A model generated the notes under the pieces. The model ran no database searches and had not been told where the DNA came from. It was given only the letters and a program-made list of their open reading frames with translations. Source: Dactylosporangium siamense (GTDB lineage Bacteria; Actinomycetota; Actinomycetes; Mycobacteriales; Micromonosporaceae). Taken from it: a DNA stretch of 37,109 nucleotides. The stretch is taken from assembly GCF_016862795.1 (NCBI RefSeq), contig NZ_BONQ01000002.1, positions 1 to 37,109 of the forward strand. The letters run 5' to 3'. Positions 22,947 through 31,531 of this stretch are shown here, piece after piece; positions within the stretch are counted from its first letter, which is position 1, and every line of letters starts with the position of its first letter. The position numbers were made by a program, and so were the translations under genes.

Positions 22947-23558
22947 ATGACCGGGGTGAGCGAACCCAGCGTTGTCACCACGGGGCCCTCGTCGGGGGCG
23001 GCGGCCGTCGTCGTGCTCCTACCCGGCGGCAAGGCCGACAGCTTCGTCAGCTACCGCCGGGGGCTGGCGTACCTGCGGATGGTGCCGTTCGGCTGGGCGG
23101 TGCGCCGGAAGTTCCCCGGGATCGCGGTGTGGCGGCTGCGGTACCGGTACCGCGGCTGGAACGAACCGCACCGGCACCCGGTCGCCGACGCGGAGTGGGC
23201 GATCCGGGAGGCCGCCACGCGCCTGCCCGGCGTCCCCGTCCTGCTCGTCGGGCACTCGATGGGCGGGCGGACCGCGCTGCGACTCTCCTCCCGGGTGGCC
23301 GGCGTGTGCGCCCTCGCGCCCTGGATCGAACCCAACGAGCCCTTTTCGGAACAGACGGCCGGCACGGTCGTCCTGGCGCACGGGGATCAGGACCGGATCA
23401 CCGACCCGGCGATGTCGGCGCGGTACGCCGCGAGCACCGACGCGTCGTTCATCCTGGTCGCTGGGGAGGGTCACGCGATGCTGCGCCGGTCGCGCGAGTG
23501 GACCCGGATCGTCCTCGAGTTCGTGGGAACCGTGGGTCGATCGCTTGCGGGTGGGTAA
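22947..23558 (+). CDS. Alpha/beta hydrolase
   Basis: 203 residues from ATG 22947; GTG 22956 is also possible. It has LLPGGKADSF (oxyanion-side loop), the nucleophile elbow VGHSMGGRTA with Ser104, an acid in HGDQDRIT and a His in AGEGHAML, so the Ser-Asp-His triad is complete. Small size and the GGKADS motif match dienelactone-hydrolase-like or acyl-esterase proteins common in actinomycetes. The gene is divergent from the lipid operon, so a role on lipids is possible but not shown. Nine bp separate it from the next gene. Confidence 0.85.
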   Translation: MTGVSEPSVVTTGPSSGAAAVVVLLPGGKADSFVSYRRGLAYLRMVPFGWAVRRKFPGIAVWRLRYRYRGWNEPHRHPVADAEWAIREAATRLPGVPVLLVGHSMGGRTALRLSSRVAGVCALAPWIEPNEPFSEQTAGTVVLAHGDQDRITDPAMSARYAASTDASFILVAGEGHAMLRRSREWTRIVLEFVGTVGRSLAGG

Positions 23559-23567
23559 CAGGGCGGC

Positions 23568-24506
23568 ATGCGAATCGGTTACTTCCTGTCCAGCGAGGAG
23601 TACACCCCCGCGCAGCTGATCGAGCAGGCCAAGCTCGCCCAGGACGCCGGGTTCAGCGGGCTGTGGATCTCGGACCACTACCATCCGTGGAACGACGCCC
23701 AGGGCCAGAGCCCGCACGTGTGGTCGCTGATCGGGGCGCTGAGCCAGGTCGTGACGATCCCCGTGACGACGGCCGTGACCTGCCCGATCATGCGGATCCA
23801 CCCGACGATCGTGGCGCAGGCGGCGGCGACAAGCGCGGTCCTGCACGACGGCCGGTTCGTGCTCGGCGTCGGCACCGGCGAGGCGCTCAACGAGCACATC
23901 CACGGCGATGCCTGGCCGGGCGCAGCCGAGCGGCTCGAGATGCTCGAGGAGGCCGTCCACGTGATGCGGGAGCTGTGGGACGGCGGGTTCGTCAGCCACC
24001 GGGGCACGCACTACACCGTCGAGCAGGCCCAGGTGTACACCCGGCCCGAGACCCCGCCGAAGGTCTACATGTCGGCGTTCGGGCCGAAGGCCCTCGAGCT
24101 GGCCGGGCGGATCGCGGACGGGTTCATGTCCGTGGCGCCCGTCGCCGAGCACGTCGAGGCGTTCCGCAAGGGCGGCGGCGGCGACAAGCCCGCGCAGGGC
24201 GGCTTCAAGGCCTGCTACGCGAGTTCCGAGGATGCCGCGGTACAGGTGGCGCACAGACTGTGGGCCAACGCCGGCGTCCCCGGCGAACTGTCCCAGGTGC
24301 TGCCGTCGCCGAAGCACTTCGAGCAGGCGTCGCAGCTCGTCACCCCGGACATGACCCGCGAGGCGATCGCCTGCGGTCCCGACCCGGCCAAGCAGGCGGC
24401 GCAGCTCAAGAAGTACGAGGACGCCGGCTTCGACGAGGTGTACGTGGCGAACATCGGCCCCCACTACGCCGACCTGATCGACCTGTACCGGCGCGAATTC
24501 CTGTAA
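23568..24506 (+). CDS. Luciferase-like F420-dependent oxidoreductase
   Basis: 312 residues. The start MRIGYFLSSEEYTPAQLIEQ, AGFSGLWISDHYHPWNDAQG, TCPIMRIHPTIVAQAAAT, GRFVLGVGTGEALNEHIHG and the PPKVYMSAFGPKALELAG segment identify the TIGR03557-type LLM family, related to F420-dependent glucose-6-phosphate dehydrogenase. The family uses F420 or flavin for hydride transfer; the substrate is unknown. It follows the hydrolase by 9 bp and precedes a second hydrolase by 11 bp, so the three are likely cotranscribed. Confidence 0.93.
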   Translation: MRIGYFLSSEEYTPAQLIEQAKLAQDAGFSGLWISDHYHPWNDAQGQSPHVWSLIGALSQVVTIPVTTAVTCPIMRIHPTIVAQAAATSAVLHDGRFVLGVGTGEALNEHIHGDAWPGAAERLEMLEEAVHVMRELWDGGFVSHRGTHYTVEQAQVYTRPETPPKVYMSAFGPKALELAGRIADGFMSVAPVAEHVEAFRKGGGGDKPAQGGFKACYASSEDAAVQVAHRLWANAGVPGELSQVLPSPKHFEQASQLVTPDMTREAIACGPDPAKQAAQLKKYEDAGFDEVYVANIGPHYADLIDLYRREFL

Positions 24507-24517
24507 CCATCGCAGGT

Positions 24518-25354
24518 ATGCGATGTGTTGACACCGGCGGCGCAAGGCTGTGCGTCGAGACGTTCGGCGACCCCGCCGATCCCACGATCCTGCTCGTCCA
24601 CGGCGCGTCCGCGTCGATGCTCTGGTGGGACGAGGAGCTGTGTGAGCTGCTCACGGCGGGCGGCCGGCACGTGGTGCGCTACGACAACCGTGACACCGGA
24701 CGCTCCACCGCGTATCCGCCGGGGCGGCCCGGCTACACGATGCGGGACATGGCGCTCGACGCCATCGGGATCCTCGACGGGCTCGGCGTCGGCGCCGCGC
24801 ACCTCGTCGGGCGGTCGATGGCCGGTGGGATCGTCACCGTCGCCGCCGCGGAGCACCCGGCGCGGGTCGCCACGCTGACCCTCGTCACCACCACCCCGGG
24901 CCTGCCGGGGCTGCCGCCGATGTCGCCCGCGTTCCTCGACTTCACCAGCAGCGGCCCCGACCCCGCGGATCCGGCCGCCGTCGTCGAGTTCATCGTCGGG
25001 CTCATGCGGGTGTACGGCGGCGGCTCCCCGTACTTCGACGAGCCCGCGGTGCGCCGGCTCGCCGAGCGGGACGTCGCCCGCACCGCCGACATCGCCTCCT
25101 GCCTGGTGAACCACTTCGTCATCGACACCGGCGCCGCCGGCCCGCACCTGCTCGCCGGCCTGCGGGCGCCGACCCTGGTCGTCCACGGCGAGCACGACCC
25201 CGTCTTCCCGCTCGAACACGGCACCGCCCTGCGCGACGCGATCCCCGGCGCGTCGCTGCTGGTCCTGCCCGAGGCCGGACACGAACTGCCCCGCGCGCTG
25301 TGGCCGCTGTTCACCGCCGCGGTGCTCGAACACACCGCCCGGCCGCTACCGTGA
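24518..25354 (+). CDS. Alpha/beta hydrolase, epoxide-hydrolase/esterase-like
   Basis: 278 residues from ATG 24518. It has ILLVHGASASMLWWDEELCE (HG oxyanion motif), VVRYDNRDTGRST, the elbow LVGRSMAGGIVTV with Ser100 as probable nucleophile, VVHGEHDPVFPLEHG with the acidic residue, and LPEAGHELP with the His. The elbow GRSMAG differs from the usual GHSMGG but keeps the small-Ser-small pattern of this group. It is 11 bp after the oxidoreductase and 4 bp before the AraC gene. Substrate unknown. Confidence 0.88.
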   Translation: MRCVDTGGARLCVETFGDPADPTILLVHGASASMLWWDEELCELLTAGGRHVVRYDNRDTGRSTAYPPGRPGYTMRDMALDAIGILDGLGVGAAHLVGRSMAGGIVTVAAAEHPARVATLTLVTTTPGLPGLPPMSPAFLDFTSSGPDPADPAAVVEFIVGLMRVYGGGSPYFDEPAVRRLAERDVARTADIASCLVNHFVIDTGAAGPHLLAGLRAPTLVVHGEHDPVFPLEHGTALRDAIPGASLLVLPEAGHELPRALWPLFTAAVLEHTARPLP

Positions 25355-25358
25355 GGGA

Positions 25359-26294
25359 GTGCTGTCGGACTACGTGGGCCGGCCCGCCGGGGTGCGGGTG
25401 CGATCGTTCGCGAGCCGGTACACCGGCTACCGCGACGAAGACGTCGCGCCCGCCGTGCACCGCGGGCTTCCGTCACCGTTCCTGACGCTCATCGTCACCC
25501 TCGACGACCCGTTGCAGGTCGCGGCGCACCCCGATCCCCGGACCCCGCCCGGGCGGTACGACACCCTGCTCGGCGGCCTGCACACCACGCCGGCGACGAT
25601 CGTGCACCAGGGGCGGCAGTCCGGGATCCAGGTCGCGCTGTCGCCGCTGGGCGCCCGGTCCCTGCTCGGCCTGCCCGCCGGTGAGCTCGCCAACCTCGAC
25701 GTGACCGCCTCCGACGTGCTGGGCCCGTTCATCGACGAGCTGCGCGACCGGGTCCGCGCGGCACCGGCCTGGCCCGAGCGCTTCCGGATCGTCGATGCGA
25801 TGCTCGCCGCCCGGTGCGCGTCGCCGGTCCTTCCGCCGCCCGAGGTCGTGCACGCGTGGCAGCTGCTCCAGGCGTCCGGCGGCACCGTTTCCACGGTTGC
25901 GCTCGCCCGGGAGGTCGGGTGGAGCGGCCGGTACCTGAGCCGCCAGTTCAACGTCGAGATCGGCCTGTCCCCGAAGGCGGCGGCCCGGGTCGCCCGCTTC
26001 GACCGCGCCCGGCACGTCATCCAGCGCGGCGCCGCGTCCCTCGCCGCCGTCGCCGCCGGCTGCGGCTACTACGACCAGGCGCACCTGACCCGCGAGTTCG
26101 GCGCCCTCGCGGGCTGCCCGCCGGCGCGGTGGCTGGCCGAGGAGGACCTACCGCCGTTCCGAGACATCCAAGACCCCGCCGAGAAGGACCTGCCGCCGTT
26201 TCGAAACGTCCAAGACCCCGCCGAGAAGGACCTGCCGCCGTTCCGAAACATCCAAGACCCCGGCGCGCCGGTGCCGGAAGACTGGGCGGCATGA
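25359..26294 (+). CDS. AraC-family regulator with tandem-repeat C-terminal tail
   Basis: 311 residues from GTG 25359. The N-terminal sensor part (about 1-150) includes QVALSPLGARSLLGLPAGEL, common in actinobacterial AraC proteins. The C-terminal double HTH holds TVSTVALAREVGWSGRYLSR and SLAAVAAGCGYYDQAHLTRE, typical HTH_18. After the domain end (ARWLAEE) come three 14-residue units of DLPPFRNIQDPAEK form; ordinary relatives end with one short F.QD tail. The start follows the hydrolase stop by 4 bp and the end overlaps the VOC gene (ATGA). It may control the neighbouring hydrolase/oxidoreductase genes. Confidence 0.92.
   Translation: MLSDYVGRPAGVRVRSFASRYTGYRDEDVAPAVHRGLPSPFLTLIVTLDDPLQVAAHPDPRTPPGRYDTLLGGLHTTPATIVHQGRQSGIQVALSPLGARSLLGLPAGELANLDVTASDVLGPFIDELRDRVRAAPAWPERFRIVDAMLAARCASPVLPPPEVVHAWQLLQASGGTVSTVALAREVGWSGRYLSRQFNVEIGLSPKAAARVARFDRARHVIQRGAASLAAVAAGCGYYDQAHLTREFGALAGCPPARWLAEEDLPPFRDIQDPAEKDLPPFRNVQDPAEKDLPPFRNIQDPGAPVPEDWAA
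26145..26261 (+). repeat. In-frame 42-bp tandem repeat, 2.8 copies
   Basis: Units at 26145-26186, 26187-26228 and a partial one at 26229-26261 encode DLPPFRDIQDPAEK, DLPPFRNVQDPAEK and DLPPFRNIQDP. They differ at only a few bases and keep frame, so they are a recent slippage or recombination expansion of the AraC tail. Confidence 0.92.
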
Positions 26295-26686
26295 CACCTC
26301 CACCGCAGGTCTGGCCGACCCTCCGCGCCACCGACGCCCGCGCCCTGATCCGGTTCCTGGTCGACGCGTTCGGCTTCCGGGAGACCGTCGTGCACGGCGA
26401 CGGCGACCGGGTCGACCACGCCCAGCTCTCCTGGCCGCTCGGCGGCGGCATCATGCTCGGCAGCACCCGTGACGAGGACGGCCCGGGCTGGCCGCTGCGC
26501 CCCGGCACCTTCGGCGCTTACGTGGTGACCGACGACCCCGACGCCCTGTACGCCCGCGCGGTCGCCGCCGGCGCGACCGTGCACATGGAGCTCACGGACA
26601 CCGACTACGGCTCCCGCGACTGTGCCTTTCGCGATCCCGAGGGCAATCTGTGGTCCTTCGGCACCTACCGCGGCGAACCCGTCTGA
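26291..26686 (+). CDS. VOC/glyoxalase-family protein
   Basis: 131 residues from ATG 26291, coupled to the AraC stop. The fold signature is clear: PTLRATDARALIRFLVDAFG, GTFGAYVVTDDPDALYARAV, and the end DYGSRDCAFRDPEGNLWSFG. This is the bleomycin-resistance/glyoxalase superfamily type with the RD.eGN.W motif. Such proteins bind or isomerise small molecules or sequester drugs. Cotranslation with the AraC gene suggests they act in one response. Exact ligand unknown. Confidence 0.92.
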   Translation: MTPPPQVWPTLRATDARALIRFLVDAFGFRETVVHGDGDRVDHAQLSWPLGGGIMLGSTRDEDGPGWPLRPGTFGAYVVTDDPDALYARAVAAGATVHMELTDTDYGSRDCAFRDPEGNLWSFGTYRGEPV

Positions 26687-26724
26687 GACGGTCACCGGGG
26701 TGCCACGGGGGCGCTACCGGATCT

Positions 26725-27153
26725 TCAGGCGGAGCGGCGGCGGTCGGCGTTCATCGGCCACGGGGTGGTCGTGGACTGGGCCGCCGCCTCCGCGTCGGTG
26801 ACCAGGGCCTGCGGGTCGGCGGCGAGAGCGCTTTCCAGGGTCCGGTAGGTCTGGATCGTGGAGAGGGTGCCGCCTTCACGCAGCGTGTGGACGACCGGCG
26901 GGGTCGGCTGGGCCAGGACGAGCGATCCGCCCTGCTCAAGGGCGATACCTGCAGTGACGCGCAGCATCATGACGCCGGTGCAGTCGATGGCGGTGACCTT
27001 GGCCAGGTCAATGATGATCCTGGGCTCGGTGCGGAGCAGCAGCTGGGAGAGCGCGGTCTCCAGCTGCATCGCACTGGCCGCGACCAGCGCGCCGTGGCAG
27101 GTCAGCACCGTCGCGGCAGCGAGTCGGTCCACCGCGAACGTGAGAGCTGCCAT
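26725..27153 (-). CDS. STAS-domain protein, anti-sigma-factor-antagonist-like
   Basis: 142 residues from ATG 27153. The STAS fold is visible: LTFAVDRLAAATVLTCHGAL, PRIIIDLAKVTAIDCTGVMM, and the later strand GSLVLAQPTPPVVHTL. In SpoIIAA/RsbV-like members the phosphorylated Ser lies in a D(S/T)SG motif; here it is DCTG, with Thr as the only candidate. A disordered Ala/Arg tail follows residue 120. No kinase or sigma gene is adjacent, so a partner must be encoded elsewhere. The mRNA is probably leaderless. Confidence 0.85.
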   Translation of the reverse strand: MAALTFAVDRLAAATVLTCHGALVAASAMQLETALSQLLLRTEPRIIIDLAKVTAIDCTGVMMLRVTAGIALEQGGSLVLAQPTPPVVHTLREGGTLSTIQTYRTLESALAADPQALVTDAEAAAQSTTTPWPMNADRRRSA

Positions 27154-27368
27154 GCTGCGACGATACGGTCAGCCGTGACGGTCCGTGAACCCCTGTCCAG
27201 GTGGAGGGACCATCCGACCGGCCGGTGGCCGGGCAGCCGGTCGTCGCTCCGGGTGATCCGACAAGCGGGCGTGACACTGGTCGGCCGGGTGTTCATGGAG
27301 GAACCCGGGTGGGTACGCAACCAGGAGCCCCCGCAAGACGTCACGCCCCGACGAAAGGTGCGTTTCCG
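27154..27368. other. 215-bp gap between STAS gene and corA
   Basis: Divergent region holding the STAS promoter and the leader of corA. I looked for a magnesium-sensing (M-box) RNA and see no matching core sequence. No other gene is supported. Confidence 0.5.
27160..27189 (-). promoter_or_regulatory. Probable leaderless promoter of STAS gene
   Basis: On the minus strand TTCACG (27189-27184), 18 nt, TATCGT (27165-27160), then 6 nt to ATG 27153. The -10 fits TANNNT and its distance places transcription start at the start codon. No Shine-Dalgarno is present, in agreement. Confidence 0.5.
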
Positions 27369-28385
27369 GTGCAACTGGACTCTCGGCCGGCGGTCGTCGA
27401 CTGTGCGTTGTACGTCGGTGGGGTCCGCCAGGCGGACGACCTGCCCCTCGCCGAGCTGTACGAGCGGGCCCGCGAACAACCGGACGCGTTCGTCTGGATC
27501 GGGTTGCACGAGCCGGAACCGGAGCAGTTCGCCGACATCGAGAAGGTGTTCGGGCTGCACCCCCTGGCGGTGGAGGACGCGCTGAAGCCGGCGCCGCAGC
27601 GGCCGAAGGTCGAGCGGTACGAGGACGTGACGTTCTTCGTCGTGCGGACCGCCCGGTACCTGCCGCACGGCGAACTCACCGAATCGAGCGAGGTCATCGA
27701 CACCGGGTCGGTCCGGATGTTCTTCGGCCAGCACTTCGTCGTGACGGTCCGTCACGGCGAGGCCAGTGAGCTGCGGTCCGCGCGGCTGGACCTGGAGGCC
27801 AACCCAGCGCAGCTGGCGGCCGGCCCGTGGGCGGTGCTGCACGCGATCCTGGACCGGATCGTCGACGCGTACCTCGCCATCGTCACGGCCATCGACACCG
27901 ACGTGCAGGCCCTGGAGAAGGCCGTGTTCCGCCGGGACAGCGGCACCAGCATCGAACACGTCTACCAGCTGAAGCGGGAGCTGATGGAGTTCCGCACCGC
28001 GGCGGTGCCGTTGCAGCGGCCGCTGCTGACGTTGCTGGACAAGCAGTCGTTCGTGCTGTCGAAGGAGATCCGGCGCTACTTCCGGGACGTCAACGACCAC
28101 CAGACCAGGGTCGTGGAGCAGGTCGCCAACCACGACGACATCCTCAACTCGATCCTGCAGGCCCGGCTGGCGCAGGTCACGATCGACCAGAACAACGACA
28201 TGCGCAAGATCGCGTCGTGGGCGGCGCTGGCCGCGTTGCAGACCGCCATCGCGGGCGTCTACGGCATGAACTTCGTGTTCATGCCGGAACTGCACTGGCG
28301 CTACGGCTACTTCTACGCGCTCGCCCTGATGCTCGGCAGCGGGCTGCTGCTGCACCGGGCCCTGCGCCGCAACGGCTGGCTGTAG
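27369..28385 (+). CDS. corA: CorA-family magnesium/cobalt transporter
   Basis: 338 residues from GTG 27369, with AAAGG upstream. The long cytoplasmic part starts ALYVGGVRQADDLPLAELYE and has FVWIGLHEPEP and HPLAVEDALKPAPQRPKVER, the conserved CorA N-domain. The C-terminal end has two membrane helices with the universal selectivity motif GMN in YGMNFVFMPELHWRYGY. It forms a pentameric Mg2+ channel in the inner membrane. Length and motifs are normal. Convergent with the glycosyltransferase gene; 7 bp separate their ends. Confidence 0.95.
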   Translation: MQLDSRPAVVDCALYVGGVRQADDLPLAELYERAREQPDAFVWIGLHEPEPEQFADIEKVFGLHPLAVEDALKPAPQRPKVERYEDVTFFVVRTARYLPHGELTESSEVIDTGSVRMFFGQHFVVTVRHGEASELRSARLDLEANPAQLAAGPWAVLHAILDRIVDAYLAIVTAIDTDVQALEKAVFRRDSGTSIEHVYQLKRELMEFRTAAVPLQRPLLTLLDKQSFVLSKEIRRYFRDVNDHQTRVVEQVANHDDILNSILQARLAQVTIDQNNDMRKIASWAALAALQTAIAGVYGMNFVFMPELHWRYGYFYALALMLGSGLLLHRALRRNGWL

Positions 28386-28392
28386 GGCGGTC

Positions 28393-29493
28393 CTAGGAAA
28401 CCGCGTGGAGGCGGTCGAGGAGGCGCTTGAGTTCGGCCAGGTGTTCGGAGGGGTACACCCGACCCGCCGGATCCACGACCCGCTGCACCGGTTGGAGCAG
28501 GCGCCAGGCCTCCGCCACCTCGCCCAGCTGCGCCAGGGCCTGGGCGTCCAGCCAGTCGCAGTAGTCCCGGGCCACGCCGGCGCCGCGCAGCTGCGCGGTC
28601 AGCACCAGCACCGCCTCGTCCATGCCGGCGCCGAGCAGCAGCCGGGCCAGGGCGTCGGTGCCGAGGATCCACTGCCGGGTCCCGGGTGCCAGCTCGCGCA
28701 GCGTCTCGAACGCGTCGACGGCGTCCTGGGTCCGGCCCGCCCCGACGAGGCTGCGACCGAGGTCCAGCAGGGTGTCCGCGACCTGACCGGCGGGCGCGGA
28801 CCCGTCGGCGATGCCGTCGAGGATCGACTGGGCCAGCTCGACGTTGCGCTCGGCCTTGCTGCGGCGCTCGTCGGGATCGGCGTATCCCTGGTGCTCCAGG
28901 CGGATCGCGTCGCGCGGCGCCGCCGGCCACTCCGCGATCCCGATCCCCTGCACCGTCCCGGTCCCGTTGCCCGGACCGACGCTCGTGCCGTGGCCCCGGT
29001 CGACGAAGACGTCGGGTGCGCTGCCGCGGCCGGTGATGTGCACCAGGTGCTCGTGCACCCGGCCCTGCCACCGCAACTGCGTCGGGCGGAACAACCGGGC
29101 GGTGCGGAACGTGTACGGCAGCTCGTCGTGCGCGTTGTCGATGTCGACCAGCAGCGCGTCGGTGGTCGTGGCGGCGAGGACCTCCCGCAGCTTGCCGGGC
29201 GCGGCGACGGCCCGGTCGTCGGCGTCGATGCTGAGCACCCAGTCCGCGGCCGCCCACGGCCTCCCCCGCGTCGTGGCCGCCTCGGCGAGCGCGGCGTTGC
29301 GGGCGGCGGCGAAGTCACCGGTCCAGGTGCCGTGGCTGACGGTGGCGCCGAGGTCGGCGGCCAGGGCCGGGGTGTCGTCCTTGGAGCCGGTGTCGTGGAC
29401 GTGGATCGTGTCGACGACCCCGCTCAGCGACGTCAGGCACCGGGACAGCATGGTGGCCGAGTCACGCACGATCAGCACCGCGGCAAGGTTCAC
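28393..29493 (-). CDS. GT2-family glycosyltransferase with C-terminal helical repeats
   Basis: 366 residues from GTG 29493. The GT-A fold is shown by LAAVLIVRDSATMLSRCLTS, HDTGSKDDTPALAADLGATV and WVLSIDADD with the metal-binding DADD (90-93). The middle part (RWQGRVHEHL) fits SunS/WaaE-like GT2 enzymes that act on peptides or sugars. From about 215 the chain is helical and repeat-like (SILDGIADG, DTLLDLGRSL, DAFETLRELAP), a TPR-type tail common in these proteins. Acceptor unknown. It runs away from the ABC exporter at 29594. Confidence 0.88.
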   Translation of the reverse strand: MNLAAVLIVRDSATMLSRCLTSLSGVVDTIHVHDTGSKDDTPALAADLGATVSHGTWTGDFAAARNAALAEAATTRGRPWAAADWVLSIDADDRAVAAPGKLREVLAATTTDALLVDIDNAHDELPYTFRTARLFRPTQLRWQGRVHEHLVHITGRGSAPDVFVDRGHGTSVGPGNGTGTVQGIGIAEWPAAPRDAIRLEHQGYADPDERRSKAERNVELAQSILDGIADGSAPAGQVADTLLDLGRSLVGAGRTQDAVDAFETLRELAPGTRQWILGTDALARLLLGAGMDEAVLVLTAQLRGAGVARDYCDWLDAQALAQLGEVAEAWRLLQPVQRVVDPAGRVYPSEHLAELKRLLDRLHAVS

Positions 29494-29556
29494 CTCCGCC
29501 CGATCGGCGGCCGTCCGGCCGACCTGAGCGTTTGTCCGGTCGCGTCACCACAGACC

Positions 29557-29592
29557 CGCGCGGCACGATGGACACGCGCGGCACCATAGACA
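29557..29592 (+). repeat. 18-bp tandem duplication abutting exporter start codon
   Basis: CGCGCGGCACGATGGACA (29557-29574) and CGCGCGGCACCATAGACA (29575-29592) are adjacent, 16 of 18 identical, and end one base before ATG 29594. They leave no normal RBS. The duplication may affect start selection or be a binding site. Confidence 0.7.
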
Positions 29593-29593
29593 C

Positions 29594-31531
29594 ATGGCGA
29601 TCGAAAGCGTCGACTCCCCCGGCGAGCTCGTCGATCCCGGCGACGAGCTCGCGGTGCCCTACTGGCTCACCGCCACCGCCGAGGCCGCCTCCGCGTCGTT
29701 CGGCCGGATGGTGCGCCGGCTGCCGGGGCTGCTGCTGCAGGCGTGGCGCCTCGCGTGGCGGACCGACCGGCGCAGCACCCTGGCCGTCGCCGGGTTCAAC
29801 CTGGCCGCCGGGGTCGCCTCCGGCGTCGGCCTGGTCAACGTCGTCGGCGTCCTGGACGGGCTGCTGCGGGCCGGACCGACCCCGGAGCGGATCCGGGCCG
29901 CCGTGCCGTCGCTGCTGATCATGATCGCCGCCGGTGCGGCCCGCACCCTGCTGTCCTCCGCCGCGACCGCCGCGCAGGGCCGGCTGTCACCGCAGGTGAG
30001 CCAGGCCGCGGAGCTGCGCCTGCTGGCGCTGACCACCCGGGTCGACCTGGCCACGTTCGACGACGCCGACTGGCGGGACCGGATGCAGCGGGCCCGCGAC
30101 CGGGGCATCGACGCCGCCCAGCGGGTCGTCGACCACGCCATCGAGCTGGGCACCAACGTGGTGTCCCTGGCCGCGGCCGCCGGGGTCCTCGCCGTGCTCC
30201 ACCCGCTGCTGCTGCCGCTGCTGGTGCTGGCGGTCGTGCCGAACTTCTGGGCCTCGGTGCGCTCCGCCCGGCTCGGGTACCGCCAGCAGCTGCGCATCAT
30301 CGCGGTGCTGCGGCGCAAGTGGATGCTGTCGGACCTGCTCGCCGAGCGGGACCAGGCCGGCGAGCTGCGGGCGTTCACGCTGCAGCGGTACCTGCTGGCG
30401 GAGGTCCGGCGGCTGCTCGACGCCGCGACCCGCGAGCAGGTCAAGGTGTCCGCCGCGCAGGTGCGCACGAACCTCGTCGGCCACGCGCTCGGCTCCCTGG
30501 CCACCGGCGCCGCGTACGCCGCCCTCCTCGGGCTGTTGCTGTCCGGCCGGATGGACATCGCGGTCGGCGGCGCCGCGGCGTACGCGATCAGCACCGGCAT
30601 CAACGCGCTCACCCAGGTCGCGTTCTCCGTGAACCACCTGTACGAACAGGGCCTCTACTTCGGCGACTACGAGTCCTTCTGCGCGCTCGCCACCGCCCGC
30701 TCCGAGCCCCTGGACCAGCCCCCGGCCCCGGCCGGCTTCTCGCTGTTGAGCCTGGAGGACGTCACCTTCACCTACCCCGGCGCGCAGCGGCCCGCCGTCG
30801 CCGGGGTGAGCCTGAGCATCCGCCGAGGGCAGACGATCGCGCTCGTCGGCGAGAACGGCTCCGGCAAGTCGACCCTCGCCAAGCTCCTCGCCGCGCTGTA
30901 CCGCCCCGACCGCGGGGTGATCGCCTGGGACGGCGTCGACCTCGCCGGGCGTGACCCCGACAGCGTCCGCGACCAGGTCGCCGTCGTCATGCAGGACCCG
31001 ACGAACTGGCCGCTGTCCGCCGCGGAGAACATCACGACGGGCCGGCACGACCGGGTCACCACCCAGGCCGAGATCGAGGCGGCGGCCGACCGCGGCGACG
31101 CCCACGGGTTCATCGTCGAGCTGCCCCGCCAGTACCAGACGCTGCTCTCCCGGCACTTCAACGACGGCGCGGAACTGTCCGGCGGCCAGTGGCAGCGGCT
31201 CGCGATCGCCCGCGCGTTCTTCCGCGACGCGCCGCTGCTCATCTGCGACGAACCGACGGCCAACCTCGACGCCCGCGCCGAACACGCCGTCTACGGCCGG
31301 CTGCGGGAGCTCGCCGCCGGCCGCACCGTGGTGCTCATCACCCACCGCATGGCCAGCGTGCGCGAGGTCGACCGGATCTACGTCCTGGACCACGGCGTGC
31401 TCGTCGAGGAGGGCACCCACGACGAGCTGTTCGCGGCCGGCGGGCTTTACGCCCAGTTGTACGCATTGCAGGCGACCGCGTATCAGGACGGGAATGTTCC
31501 GGCTGATCAACCGCTTGACCATGGATTGTGA
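29594..31531 (+). CDS. ABC exporter, fused membrane and ATPase domains
   Basis: 645 residues. The N-terminal ~370 residues hold an ABC_membrane-type exporter domain with about six TM segments (AVAGFNLAAGVASGVGLVNV, LLIMIAAGAARTLLSSAATA and others). The ATPase domain has Walker A GENGSGKST (419-427), signature LSGGQ (528-532), Walker B LLICDEP with Asp552/Glu553, and H-loop LITHRMAS. This type of single-gene half-exporter is common near peptide natural products, but no precursor peptide is seen here. Start ATG 29594 has no RBS; initiation may be leaderless. It is coupled by GTGA to the MFS gene. Confidence 0.92.
   Translation: MAIESVDSPGELVDPGDELAVPYWLTATAEAASASFGRMVRRLPGLLLQAWRLAWRTDRRSTLAVAGFNLAAGVASGVGLVNVVGVLDGLLRAGPTPERIRAAVPSLLIMIAAGAARTLLSSAATAAQGRLSPQVSQAAELRLLALTTRVDLATFDDADWRDRMQRARDRGIDAAQRVVDHAIELGTNVVSLAAAAGVLAVLHPLLLPLLVLAVVPNFWASVRSARLGYRQQLRIIAVLRRKWMLSDLLAERDQAGELRAFTLQRYLLAEVRRLLDAATREQVKVSAAQVRTNLVGHALGSLATGAAYAALLGLLLSGRMDIAVGGAAAYAISTGINALTQVAFSVNHLYEQGLYFGDYESFCALATARSEPLDQPPAPAGFSLLSLEDVTFTYPGAQRPAVAGVSLSIRRGQTIALVGENGSGKSTLAKLLAALYRPDRGVIAWDGVDLAGRDPDSVRDQVAVVMQDPTNWPLSAAENITTGRHDRVTTQAEIEAAADRGDAHGFIVELPRQYQTLLSRHFNDGAELSGGQWQRLAIARAFFRDAPLLICDEPTANLDARAEHAVYGRLRELAAGRTVVLITHRMASVREVDRIYVLDHGVLVEEGTHDELFAAGGLYAQLYALQATAYQDGNVPADQPLDHGL

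Noticed and set aside
27154-27368. Possible magnesium riboswitch ahead of corA.
   Set aside because: No M-box core elements or convincing terminator/antiterminator pair could be found by eye.
29594-31531. A lanthipeptide or other RiPP cluster around the ABC exporter.
   Set aside because: No precursor peptide, cyclase or dehydratase gene is seen on either side.
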